Below are positions 1 through 6,770 of a DNA stretch of 8,767 bases, one piece after another. Position numbers and translations under genes: made by a program. The notes below the pieces were generated by a model. The model worked only from the letters and a program-made list of their open reading frames with translations. It did not search any database and had not been told where the DNA came from. The stretch comes from Pseudobacteroides sp035370245 (GTDB lineage: Bacteria > Bacillota > Clostridia > Acetivibrionales > DSM-2933), in contig DAOOVO010000136.1 in assembly GCA_035370245.1 (NCBI GenBank), forward strand, positions 1-8,767, in the 5' to 3' direction. The first letter of the stretch is position 1; every line of letters starts with the position of its first letter.

Positions 1-96
1 AAAGATCGATATTACCTGTTTTTAACAGGAGTTATTGCAGTGGAATCAATATTAAGTCTTAAGGATAAAATTGAACAATTGTTATTAACAGTATAA
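1..96 (+). CDS. 3' end of an unidentified protein (partial)
   Basis: Frame 1 is open from the window edge to a TAA at 94-96 and encodes the last 31 residues of a protein, beginning KDRYYLFLTG and ending KIEQLLLTV. I do not recognise the family. The tail mixes hydrophobic stretches with a short charged helix-like segment. The stop codon lies inside the candidate -10 box of the next operon, so the following promoter is embedded in the end of this gene. No hairpin terminator follows it, so read-through into the next two genes is possible. A 31-codon open frame in AT-rich DNA at a window edge is modest evidence, hence the moderate confidence. Confidence 0.5.
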   Translation, partial: KDRYYLFLTGVIAVESILSLKDKIEQLLLTV

Positions 97-97
97 T
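71..97 (+). promoter_or_regulatory. Candidate sigma-A promoter for the secreted-protein operon
   Basis: A perfect -10 hexamer TATAAT (92-97) lies 15 bp downstream of TTGAAC (71-76), a 4/6 match to the -35 consensus. The spacer is shorter than the ideal 17 bp. Transcription would start near 104 and leave a leader of about 75 nt, which contains the 16-bp tandem repeat. The only other candidate upstream of 180 is a TATAAA (141-146) formed at the junction of that repeat, with no good -35. Confidence 0.4.
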
Positions 98-126
98 ATT
101 AAGGAGCCTTTAATACATTAATTATG

Positions 127-158
127 TAAAACACAATATTTATAAAACACAATATTTA
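127..158 (+). repeat. Perfect 16-bp tandem direct repeat in the 5' leader
   Basis: TAAAACACAATATTTA occurs twice back to back (127-142 and 143-158) with no mismatch and no gap. It sits just upstream of the TAAGGAG ribosome binding site (163-169) of the 213-residue secreted protein. The junction of the two copies creates a TATAAA that neither copy contains. It could be a recent slippage duplication, a pair of protein-binding sites or a duplicated promoter element. The sequence alone does not decide. Confidence 0.8.
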
Positions 159-179
159 TTTGTAAGGAGTTTGAAGTAA

Positions 180-821
180 ATGAAAAAGATTTTTAGATAT
201 ATCGGAATGATTTTTATAGCGGTTACTATGCTTTCAAATATAGTTGGTGCAGACCCAAATACAGACATTACACAGCTTTTAAAAGAGTTTCAGGATGAGG
301 ACAACCCTATTGACAGTTCAATTGTTACCAGTAATATCAATATAATTGGAGACGGTATGGATACTCTGGACAATGCATTAATGACAATTTTTATGGAGCC
401 TGCCGTCAGCGAAAATTATGACAAAATATGTCCTCTTTTTGAAAAGAGCAATATTACCGGAATTAAAATATTTGTTGACGGGCAGTTGATTGAGTTTTCG
501 AAGTATGAGTATGTTGAGCCTGCAATTATTGACGGGAGGGTGCTTGTACCGCTGCGTGCCATAGCAGAAAATCTGGGAGCTACGGTTGATTGGATTCCGG
601 AGGAGAAATTGATCAAAATTAAGCAATATAACAATACTGTAGAATTGGTACTTGACTCAAAAACTGCTTTAAAAAACGGCAGTGAAATAAATCTGGATGT
701 GCCTGCAAAAATAATTAACGGCAGAACTTTAGTGCCTGTCAGGTTTATAAGTGAATCTCTTTCCAGAATCGTTGAATGGCATCCATATAATGAAAAACTA
801 AATGTAATTGCAATTATTTAG
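180..821 (+). CDS. Secreted copper-amine-oxidase-like N-terminal (stalk) domain protein
   Basis: This 213-residue exported protein starts at an ATG 10 nt after TAAGGAG (163-169). Residues 1-24 form a signal peptide: MKK, then a hydrophobic core, then a likely cleavage after VGA. Residues 25-90 are a polar, acidic segment I cannot assign. Residues 94-213 match the copper amine oxidase N-terminal-like domain (PF07833), with its usual two half-repeats: IIDGRVLVPLRAIAENLGA (residues 116-134) followed by VDW, and IINGRTLVPVRFISESL (178-194) followed by VEW. In Firmicutes this domain is a non-catalytic cell-surface module often attached to hydrolases. No catalytic oxidase domain, anchor or S-layer motif is present, so copper binding or amine oxidation should not be assumed. 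It is followed after 34 bp by another exported protein with its own strong ribosome binding site. The pair is probably co-transcribed and acts outside the cell. The domain call is firm; the role is unknown. Confidence 0.85.
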   Translation: MKKIFRYIGMIFIAVTMLSNIVGADPNTDITQLLKEFQDEDNPIDSSIVTSNINIIGDGMDTLDNALMTIFMEPAVSENYDKICPLFEKSNITGIKIFVDGQLIEFSKYEYVEPAIIDGRVLVPLRAIAENLGATVDWIPEEKLIKIKQYNNTVELVLDSKTALKNGSEINLDVPAKIINGRTLVPVRFISESLSRIVEWHPYNEKLNVIAII

Positions 822-855
822 TATATTGGACATGCACAAATGAGGAGGTTAAGAA

Positions 856-2856
856 ATGAAAAAGGTTGTTTTGATTCTATTGCTGATGATATCGGTAATA
901 GCCATGGGGTCACAGGCATCTGCTGCAGAGCCACTTTTTGACTACGAGCCTAACGATTCACCCGATACTGCTTATGAAGTTTATAATAACTCTGAAGTGA
1001 TATCTACAATATCCACTAAAAGCGATGTTGATTATTATAAATTTTATGTTAGAGGAACTGCAGAAATCGTTATATCACTGACATCCCCAAAAGGATTGGA
1101 TTATGACATTAAGCTTTATAACGAGAACTATAAGGAGATTGCCGGCTCCAAGCAGCCAATGGGAGAAACCGATACTATATATAAGAATTCGCTTTCGGCC
1201 GGAACGTATTCCATTAAGGTTTATAGCTTTAAGAAGACATATTCCGACAGCCCCTATAATCTGTCAATAAAAATCAATGACTCCAATATTCCTGATAAGC
1301 CTTATGCAGGAATTTCCGAGGCTAATAATGTGAATACAACAATGGCCAATGCTTTGGAGGTAAATAAAAATACATCATTCAGGGCAAGAGTGAGTGCCAT
1401 GAATGAGAGCAGATATTATAAATTCACACTTGAGAATGTATCCGATGTTGATATTTCAATGATACCGCCTAAAGGTACGGATTTGGATATTAAGCTGTAT
1501 AACTGGTATGGATTGGAAGTAGGGAGCTCAACAAATAAGGACGGTTCGGAGTCTATCAGAGAAAAAAGATTATATCCGGGCACTTATTACTTGAAAGTTT
1601 ATGGACATAATTATGCCTTTTCATCCGATACTTTTGAGATTTATATAAAATCGGAGAAATCTCCCTTAAAGCCCAATAATTCAGAATCAGGAAACAAAGA
1701 AATTGTAGATGATTCATCAGTTGTAAAGGAAGCTGCTCCTATTAGCCAGACATCAAAAAGTGCACCTAAAGCCCTACTGCTGTACGTTGGACTGGACTTA
1801 CCCCACTTTACAACTCCAGATATAAAAAAGATGCTTATAGATGATCCCATTAATACGAAGGAGTTTATTATACTTGATAACGGAGCACAATACAATACAT
1901 ATTTGGATTCTAACGGAGAATTGGTGGATATTGTTACTCCGGAAAAAATTGATGCATTGACAAAAGATAAAGTTGACTCTACAGGGTTATTGGATTCTAT
2001 TAAGCAAGACTATAAAAATCTTTATAATAAATTAAACAGGAACAGATCCCTGAATTTTTTCGCCAATGATGTATTTGACCTGGCTTTGAAGCTTATAAGA
2101 GTCGATCCTGAAGTTAAAATAACAATAGCTATTCCGGGAACAGAATTCCATGCACTTAGCGAGGAGTTTATTGAACCGGTTAAAGAAATACTTATTAGGA
2201 AATTAAAGGAGCGATTTGATGAAGTAAATCCCGATTATTGGAAGAATAACATAAGAGGTTATTATTTTTCAACGGAGGGTGTACCTTACTATTACACATG
2301 GTTTAACCCCAATAAGACCATTGATTTTGGCAATCCTATTGTTAAGACTATGATAAGTTTTTCCAATGAAATTCATCAGGTTTTCAATAAGGAATTCATA
2401 TGGATACCTTATTACGGTTCTTCATTAAAAAAGGATTATTATTATAATAAAGATCAGGCTGTTAGGATAGGATATATTGCAAACAGAACAAACATATTCG
2501 ATTATGTAATTGTTCAGCCTTCATACTATTTTAAAGCCGATCATAAAAATAATATATCCCTTGTCCAGAATTCGTCAAAAAGCAATATGGTTTTGGATAT
2601 TAATAACGATATTGTTGGAGGAATAAAGACTTCTAAAACATTAATAGGTGCTGAAATGGAAATAGATTCTCGTTATAATACAATGTCAGGCTATACTTAT
2701 AATGGGTATAAGAATAGATATTCCGAATATGTTAAGGCCTTTTCAGCTCTCGATAAGGAAACACCTATTGCCTTTTATGCGGGCAACAAGGACGAAATTT
2801 TTACCGATGAAGTGTATCAGGCTATAAAAAGTTTTTTCGGAAGTATAAAGAAATAA
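856..2856 (+). CDS. Secreted protein with two PPC domains and a C-terminal DUF4855-like domain
   Basis: This 666-residue protein has GAGGAGG (842-848) 7 nt before its ATG. Residues 1-24 are a signal peptide, with a hydrophobic core ending in ASAA. Residues 28-140 and 156-265 are two related beta-sandwich modules of the bacterial pre-peptidase C-terminal (PPC) type. Both carry the pattern YYKF, then PKG, then DIKLYN, then GTY and KVY. Residues 266-303 are a Ser/Lys/Pro-rich linker. Residues 304-660 resemble the DUF4855 family as I know it, with IPGTEF (426-431), GYYFSTEGV (468-476), WIPYYG (516-521), FDYVIVQPSYYF (548-559) and GAEMEID (598-604). That family looks like a glycoside-hydrolase-type barrel, and Glu474, Glu600 and Glu602 are the conserved-looking acidic residues. 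Polysaccharide binding or hydrolysis at the cell surface is my inference. There is no dockerin, S-layer or sortase signal. Signal peptide and PPC calls are firm; the DUF4855 assignment is moderate. Confidence 0.75.
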   Translation: MKKVVLILLLMISVIAMGSQASAAEPLFDYEPNDSPDTAYEVYNNSEVISTISTKSDVDYYKFYVRGTAEIVISLTSPKGLDYDIKLYNENYKEIAGSKQPMGETDTIYKNSLSAGTYSIKVYSFKKTYSDSPYNLSIKINDSNIPDKPYAGISEANNVNTTMANALEVNKNTSFRARVSAMNESRYYKFTLENVSDVDISMIPPKGTDLDIKLYNWYGLEVGSSTNKDGSESIREKRLYPGTYYLKVYGHNYAFSSDTFEIYIKSEKSPLKPNNSESGNKEIVDDSSVVKEAAPISQTSKSAPKALLLYVGLDLPHFTTPDIKKMLIDDPINTKEFIILDNGAQYNTYLDSNGELVDIVTPEKIDALTKDKVDSTGLLDSIKQDYKNLYNKLNRNRSLNFFANDVFDLALKLIRVDPEVKITIAIPGTEFHALSEEFIEPVKEILIRKLKERFDEVNPDYWKNNIRGYYFSTEGVPYYYTWFNPNKTIDFGNPIVKTMISFSNEIHQVFNKEFIWIPYYGSSLKKDYYYNKDQAVRIGYIANRTNIFDYVIVQPSYYFKADHKNNISLVQNSSKSNMVLDINNDIVGGIKTSKTLIGAEMEIDSRYNTMSGYTYNGYKNRYSEYVKAFSALDKETPIAFYAGNKDEIFTDEVYQAIKSFFGSIKK

Positions 2857-2872
2857 TCATGCAGTGAATAAT

Positions 2873-2886
2873 CGAACTGATGTTTG
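2873..2886 (+). promoter_or_regulatory. LexA/SOS-box-like operator of uvrA
   Basis: CGAACTGATGTTTG is an imperfect palindrome of the form CGAAC-N4-GTTTG. The Gram-positive (DinR/LexA) consensus is CGAACRNRYGTTYC. This site differs at the sixth base (T for R) and at the last base. It overlaps the first three bases of the uvrA -35 hexamer, where a repressor would block RNA polymerase. uvrA is a classic member of the LexA regulon, so position and gene both fit. LexA binding itself is inferred. Confidence 0.65.
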
Positions 2887-2911
2887 CAAATCACGATACA
2901 TCTGATATAAT
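2884..2911 (+). promoter_or_regulatory. uvrA promoter with extended -10
   Basis: TTGCAA (2884-2889), a 16-bp spacer and TATAAT (2906-2911) are preceded by TG at 2903-2904, giving an extended -10 (TGATATAAT). The predicted start is near 2918, leaving a leader of about 34 nt before the ATG at 2952. The ribosome binding site is GAGGTGA (2941-2947). No terminator is visible between the preceding gene (stop at 2856) and this promoter, so some read-through may add to uvrA expression. Confidence 0.7.
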
Positions 2912-2951
2912 ATATTTGTTTTTATTTTGCTGCGTATGATGAGGTGAGTAT

Positions 2952-5780
2952 ATGATAAGGGATAGTATTTTTATAAAGGGTGCAAGAGAACATAATTTAA
3001 AGAATATAGATGTTGTTATCCCCAGGGACAAGTTTGTTGTTATAACTGGTATAAGCGGTTCGGGCAAGTCATCCCTGGCATTTGATACAATATATGCTGA
3101 GGGACAGAGACGTTATGTTGAGTCCTTATCTGCTTATGCGAGGCAGTTTCTTGGGCAGATGGAAAAGCCCGACATTGATTATATTGACGGGCTATCTCCT
3201 GCCATATCCATAGATCAGAAAACTACCAGCAGGAATCCCCGTTCAACAGTAGGTACCGTTACGGAAATACACGATTATTTAAGGCTTTTATATGCCAGGA
3301 TCGGTGTGCCACACTGTCCACAATGCGGTAAGGAAATTACCCAGCAGACGGTTGACCAGATGGTGGACCAGATTATGAGCCTTGAGGAGGGAACCAGAAT
3401 ACAGCTTTTAGCTCCTGTGGTGAGGGGAAGAAAGGGAGAGTACCACAAGCTTATTGAAGATGCCAGGAAAAGCGGCTTTGTCAGGATAAGAATTGATGGA
3501 GAGGTCATGGATATAAACGATGAAATAAAAATGGACAAGAATAAAAAGCACACAATAGAAATAGTCGTTGACAGGCTTGTTATAAGACCGGATATTCAAA
3601 AAAGGCTGTCGGAGTCTATAGAGACGGTTCTTAACCTGGCAGGAGGAATATTGCTTGTTGATGTAATCGGAAAAGAAGAGATGATGTTCAGTCAGAATTT
3701 TTCATGCAGCGATTGCGGAATAAGTATTGAGGAGCTTGAGCCAAGGATGTTTTCATTCAATACACCGTATGGTGCTTGTTCCGAATGCGGCGGCTTAGGT
3801 ACCATTCTTAAGATTGACCCTGATCTTGTCATATCTGACCGTACAAAATCATTGGCGGATGGTGCTATCAATGTGGGCGGATGGAATGTTGAGAATGAGG
3901 ACGGCTATTCAAGAATGTATATAGATGCTTTGGCAAAGCATTACAAGTTCAGCATCGATACTCCCATATGCGATCTACCTGACCGTATTGTTGATTTGAT
4001 ACTGTATGGAACAAAAGGAGAAAAAATAAAGATAGAATATTCGAGAGAATATGGAAGCGGGTCTTTTGTGGCTGCTTTTGAGGGGATAATTACAAGTATG
4101 GAAAGGCGTTATAAAGAGACCCAGTCGGAAAGCATGAAGCTATACTATGAGGGTTTTATGAGCAATAATGAATGCCATATGTGTAAAGGGGCCAGACTCA
4201 AAAAAGAGGCATTGGCTGTTACAGTCGGCGGCAAAAATATTGATGAAATCAGTAGAATGGCCATTTCCGATGCCAAGAAATTTTTTAATGAGTTGGAATT
4301 ATCTGATAAACACAAAATTATAGCAAAACAGATATTAAAAGAGATAAATGCAAGGATTGGCTTTTTGGTTGATGTGGGGCTTGATTATCTCACATTGTCC
4401 AGGTCGGCAGGAACTCTTTCAGGCGGTGAGGCACAAAGAATAAGACTTGCTACTCAGATAGGAGCAGGCCTCATGGGAGTGTTGTATATTCTCGATGAGC
4501 CAAGCATAGGACTCCACCAGAGAGACAACGACAAGCTTCTAAAGACACTAAAAAAGCTTAAGGACATGGGCAATACTCTTATTGTTGTTGAGCATGATGA
4601 GGATACAATGTATGCGGCTGATCATATAATAGACATTGGTCCGGGTGCTGGCGTCCATGGCGGAAATATCATTGCACAGGGCACTGTTGAGGAGATTAAG
4701 AAAGCGGAAGGCTCTTTAACGGGAATGTATTTAAGCGGAAGAAGGAAAATTGAAATACCGAAAAAGAGAAGACCGTTAAATGGAAAGTTCGTTGAAATTG
4801 TGGGTGCAAGGGAAAATAACTTAAAAAATATAAATGTTAAGTTTCCTCTTGGTGTTTTCACATGCGTAACGGGAGTTTCAGGTTCGGGGAAAAGTTCTCT
4901 TATAAATGAAATACTATATAAAAAATGTGCTTCTGAGCTTAACAGGGCTAAGGTGAAGCCTGGTGATCACGATTTTGTTAAAGGACTCGAGCACCTTGAG
5001 AAGGTAATAGATATCGATCAGTCACCGATTGGCAGGACCCCAAGATCAAACCCAGCAACATATACGGGTGTTTTTGATATTATAAGGGAGGTTTTTAGTG
5101 AGACCACCGAAGCAAAAATGAGAGGCTATAAGGCAGGTCGCTTCAGCTTCAACACAAAAGGCGGAAGGTGTGAAGCGTGCAGCGGTGACGGTATTATTAA
5201 GATTGAAATGCACTTTTTGCCGGATGTATATGTTCCCTGTGAAGTGTGCAAAGGAAAGCGATATAACAGGGAAACACTTGATGTAAGGTACAAGGGAAAA
5301 AATATTGCAGATGTGTTGGATATGACAGTTGAAGATGCACTAGAATTCTTTAAGAATATTCCTAGAATTAATAAGAAAATCCAGACTTTATATGATGTTG
5401 GGTTAGGATATATAAAATTGGGACAGCCTTCCACAACCCTTTCGGGAGGAGAGGCACAGAGGATTAAACTGGCCACCGAGTTATCCAAAAGAAGTAACGG
5501 AAGTACCATGTATATTCTTGATGAGCCTACAACAGGACTTCATATTGCCGATGTTCACAAGCTTATTGATATGCTTCAAAAACTTGTAGATATGGGGAAT
5601 ACTGTAGTGGTTATCGAGCATAATCTTGATGTTATTAAGACTGCCGACTATATAATTGACCTTGGTCCGGAAGGCGGATATAGGGGCGGTTATATAGTGG
5701 CTGAAGGCACTCCGGAGGATATTGTGAGGATTAAAGAATCTTACACAGGCCAATTCCTGTCAAAAGTGCTTGGGACATAA
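2952..5780 (+). CDS. uvrA: UvrABC excision nuclease subunit A (UvrA)
   Basis: This is the DNA damage-recognition ATPase of nucleotide excision repair. It dimerises, scans DNA and loads UvrB at lesions. The 942-residue length is normal. ATPase I has a Walker A GISGSGKSS (33-41), signature LSGGEAQRI (489-497), Walker B LYILDEPSIGLH (511-522) and H-loop His548. ATPase II has a Walker A GVSGSGKSS (641-649), signature LSGGEAQRI (830-838), Walker B MYILDEPTTGLH (853-864) and H-loop His890. Zinc-binding Cys pairs are intact: 122/125 with 408/411, 252/255 with 276/279, and 740/743 with 763/766. The last group is the zinc finger needed for damage-specific binding. By comparison with known UvrA structures, roughly residues 118-250 form the UvrB-binding domain and 285-395 the insertion domain. 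The start has a good ribosome binding site and the canonical N-terminus. uvrB, often the neighbour, is not in the window. Expression is probably SOS-controlled through the box at 2873-2886. Confidence 0.98.
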   Translation: MIRDSIFIKGAREHNLKNIDVVIPRDKFVVITGISGSGKSSLAFDTIYAEGQRRYVESLSAYARQFLGQMEKPDIDYIDGLSPAISIDQKTTSRNPRSTVGTVTEIHDYLRLLYARIGVPHCPQCGKEITQQTVDQMVDQIMSLEEGTRIQLLAPVVRGRKGEYHKLIEDARKSGFVRIRIDGEVMDINDEIKMDKNKKHTIEIVVDRLVIRPDIQKRLSESIETVLNLAGGILLVDVIGKEEMMFSQNFSCSDCGISIEELEPRMFSFNTPYGACSECGGLGTILKIDPDLVISDRTKSLADGAINVGGWNVENEDGYSRMYIDALAKHYKFSIDTPICDLPDRIVDLILYGTKGEKIKIEYSREYGSGSFVAAFEGIITSMERRYKETQSESMKLYYEGFMSNNECHMCKGARLKKEALAVTVGGKNIDEISRMAISDAKKFFNELELSDKHKIIAKQILKEINARIGFLVDVGLDYLTLSRSAGTLSGGEAQRIRLATQIGAGLMGVLYILDEPSIGLHQRDNDKLLKTLKKLKDMGNTLIVVEHDEDTMYAADHIIDIGPGAGVHGGNIIAQGTVEEIKKAEGSLTGMYLSGRRKIEIPKKRRPLNGKFVEIVGARENNLKNINVKFPLGVFTCVTGVSGSGKSSLINEILYKKCASELNRAKVKPGDHDFVKGLEHLEKVIDIDQSPIGRTPRSNPATYTGVFDIIREVFSETTEAKMRGYKAGRFSFNTKGGRCEACSGDGIIKIEMHFLPDVYVPCEVCKGKRYNRETLDVRYKGKNIADVLDMTVEDALEFFKNIPRINKKIQTLYDVGLGYIKLGQPSTTLSGGEAQRIKLATELSKRSNGSTMYILDEPTTGLHIADVHKLIDMLQKLVDMGNTVVVIEHNLDVIKTADYIIDLGPEGGYRGGYIVAEGTPEDIVRIKESYTGQFLSKVLGT

Positions 5781-5803
5781 AAAATGTTTAATGGGCGGAG
5801 CTG

Positions 5804-5823
5804 TTAACAGAATATACTGTTAA
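5804..5823. repeat. Small inverted repeat between convergent genes
   Basis: TTAACAG (5804-5810) and CTGTTAA (5817-5823) form a perfect 7-bp stem with the 6-nt loop AATATA. The left arm is also part of the 10-bp palindrome CTGTTAACAG (5801-5810). It lies 24 bp after the uvrA stop and inside the 3' end of the convergent remnant. Neither strand has a T-run directly after the stem, and the stem is AT-rich, so this is a poor intrinsic terminator. No better terminator is visible for uvrA. Confidence 0.45.
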
Positions 5824-6119
5824 ATACCCCATCGTATGCAGTATTGATATGTCGGGCTTTTGTGACCTGTCTTCAGTATCATTTTTAATAGGATACCTTA
5901 TACCTGGGTATTCGGCGTATGTTGCGGTTATTTTCCCTATGGAAAGACTCTTCTTATTATCTCCTGCAATCCGCTCATTTTTCATATTTAATGCAAAAGG
6001 TGTGTCAAAGCAAGATATTTCAAGGACAATCTGTGATTTTGCTTTACTGTAAAATACCGATACTGTTTTTTTGAAATTATCGGGAGATTTTTGAGCCGCA
6101 TTATCTTCTGAAGATACCA

Positions 6120-6185
6120 TTATAGATGAATTTGATTTGGGGTCATAGCTTCCGAAGGCTTGGTTATCAAAGATATACCCTCCTT
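6120..6185 (-). other. Strong ribosome binding site and 16-codon TTG frame overlapping the sigma stop
   Basis: The last codons of the sigma gene contain AAGGAGG (6185-6179). Eight nt later a TTG (6170-6168) overlaps the sigma TGA (6169-6167), the usual layout of a translationally coupled downstream gene. From this TTG the frame reads MITKPSEAMTPNQIHL and stops at TAA (6122-6120). That stop overlaps the ATG at 6120-6118 of the 110-codon frame as TAATG. Either the start site has outlived the gene it served, or the short frame now acts as a coupling leader. The signals are plain in the sequence; function is uncertain. Confidence 0.4.
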
Positions 6186-6727
6186 CGAGAGAGCTCTTTT
6201 TTCAGTTCTTTTTGCAGTACCTTTTTTGCGTAATGCAGCCTTGATTTTACCGTACCCTGAAAGCAGCCCAAAACCTTGGCAATTTCACTGAGTGTCAAAT
6301 TGTTGTAGTAATACAATACAACAGTGGAACGCATAGAAGGCTTAAGACTATTGACTGCTTCTCGGATAATATTGTTTATGTGGTGAGATTCAACCTTTTC
6401 TAAAACATCTTCTTCACTTTTTAGCTCTGTTAAATTTTCAGCTTCAAAGCTCAATACCGGTTTTTTCTTTTCCTTAGATACCATATGCCAGCATGTTCTG
6501 ACAAGTATACTGTTGAACCAAACCTGAAACAATTCCGGTTTTTTTAATTTTCTAATATTACGGAAACATTGGAAGAAAACTTCTTGAACAATATCTTCTG
6601 CAATATTCATTCGTCCTGCCAGCAAATAGGCTGTCCACAAAGCCTTTTTGCCTGCAGCTCTGTACAACTCATCATAAGCACTTAAATCTTCTTGTTGACA
6701 GCGTTTTATTATATCCGGGTCGATCAT
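6167..6727 (-). CDS. ECF-type RNA polymerase sigma-70 factor
   Basis: This 186-residue alternative sigma factor directs RNA polymerase to a specific promoter set. Region 2 spans about residues 20-85, including AEDIVQEVFFQCF (43-55) for core binding and -10 recognition. An acidic linker (residues 91-115) follows, then region 4 (about 117-175) with the helix-turn-helix LTLSEIAKVLGCFQGTVKSR (144-163) for -35 binding. There is no region 1 or 3, as expected for ECF factors. I prefer the ATG at 6727, giving MIDPDIIKRC, because AAGGAG (6741-6736) lies 8 nt upstream. A longer frame from the ATG at 6763 has no ribosome binding site and would translate the leader palindrome. ECF factors are normally held by a membrane anti-sigma encoded just downstream. 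Here only a truncated remnant is found, so this factor may lack its partner. The phosphate operon is divergent and shares the 239-bp upstream region. Confidence 0.9.
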   Translation of the reverse strand: MIDPDIIKRCQQEDLSAYDELYRAAGKKALWTAYLLAGRMNIAEDIVQEVFFQCFRNIRKLKKPELFQVWFNSILVRTCWHMVSKEKKKPVLSFEAENLTELKSEEDVLEKVESHHINNIIREAVNSLKPSMRSTVVLYYYNNLTLSEIAKVLGCFQGTVKSRLHYAKKVLQKELKKELSRRRVYL

Positions 6728-6735
6728 TCCTTTGT

Positions 6736-6760
6736 CTCCTTTCTCTAAAGGTGCACCTTT
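6736..6760 (-). promoter_or_regulatory. 14-bp palindrome and alternative hairpins in the sigma leader
   Basis: AAAGGTGCACCTTT (6760-6747) is a perfect 14-bp palindrome immediately before the sigma ribosome binding site. As DNA it could be a repressor operator. As RNA it can fold as AAAGG-TGCA-CCTTT. Its right arm CCTTT (6751-6747) can instead pair with AAAGG (6742-6738), the core of the ribosome binding site, across a 4-nt AGAG loop. The two folds exclude each other, so the first would free and the second hide the ribosome binding site. Each stem is only 5 bp, so stability is modest. Confidence 0.45.
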
Positions 6761-6770
6761 CATATATATA

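Larger units (their letters stand above)
5788..6186 (-). pseudogene. 5'-truncated remnant of a putative anti-sigma/sensor gene
   Basis: On the - strand a frame is open from 6201 (after a TGA at 6204-6202) to a TAA at 5790-5788. The only in-frame ATG, at 6120-6118, would give 110 residues but has no ribosome binding site of its own frame. Protein-like sequence clearly continues upstream of that ATG: EGGYIFDNQAFGSYDP is encoded from 6186, partly overlapping the sigma gene in another frame. The rest (VSVFYSK, QIVLEISCFDTPFALN, IGKITATYAEYPG) reads like the extracellular C-terminal sensor part of anti-sigma proteins of the DUF4367 type. That is a resemblance, not a proven match. A normal anti-sigma gene at this position would first encode a cytoplasmic sigma-binding region and a membrane helix, and neither is present. 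I infer an internal deletion that joined the end of the sigma gene to the last third of its partner. A live gene for a short hypothetical protein starting at 6120 remains possible. Confidence 0.5.

Noticed and set aside
15..29. CCTGTT-TTT-AACAGG hairpin at the window start
   Set aside because: It lies inside an open coding frame, has only a 6-bp stem and no T-run after it, so it is not convincing as a terminator or regulatory element.
5126..5509. Long - strand open frame (127 codons) opposite uvrA
   Set aside because: It lies fully within the conserved zinc-finger and ATPase II coding region of uvrA and has no independent signals.
5849..6052. A 67-codon + strand open frame after uvrA
   Set aside because: It has no ribosome binding site, lies opposite the - strand remnant whose translation is more protein-like, and resembles no family I know.
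6728..6763. Upstream ATG at 6763 as the sigma factor start (12 extra residues)
   Set aside because: No ribosome binding site precedes it. The extra codons translate the leader palindrome and ribosome binding site, while the ATG at 6727 has AAGGAG at ideal distance.
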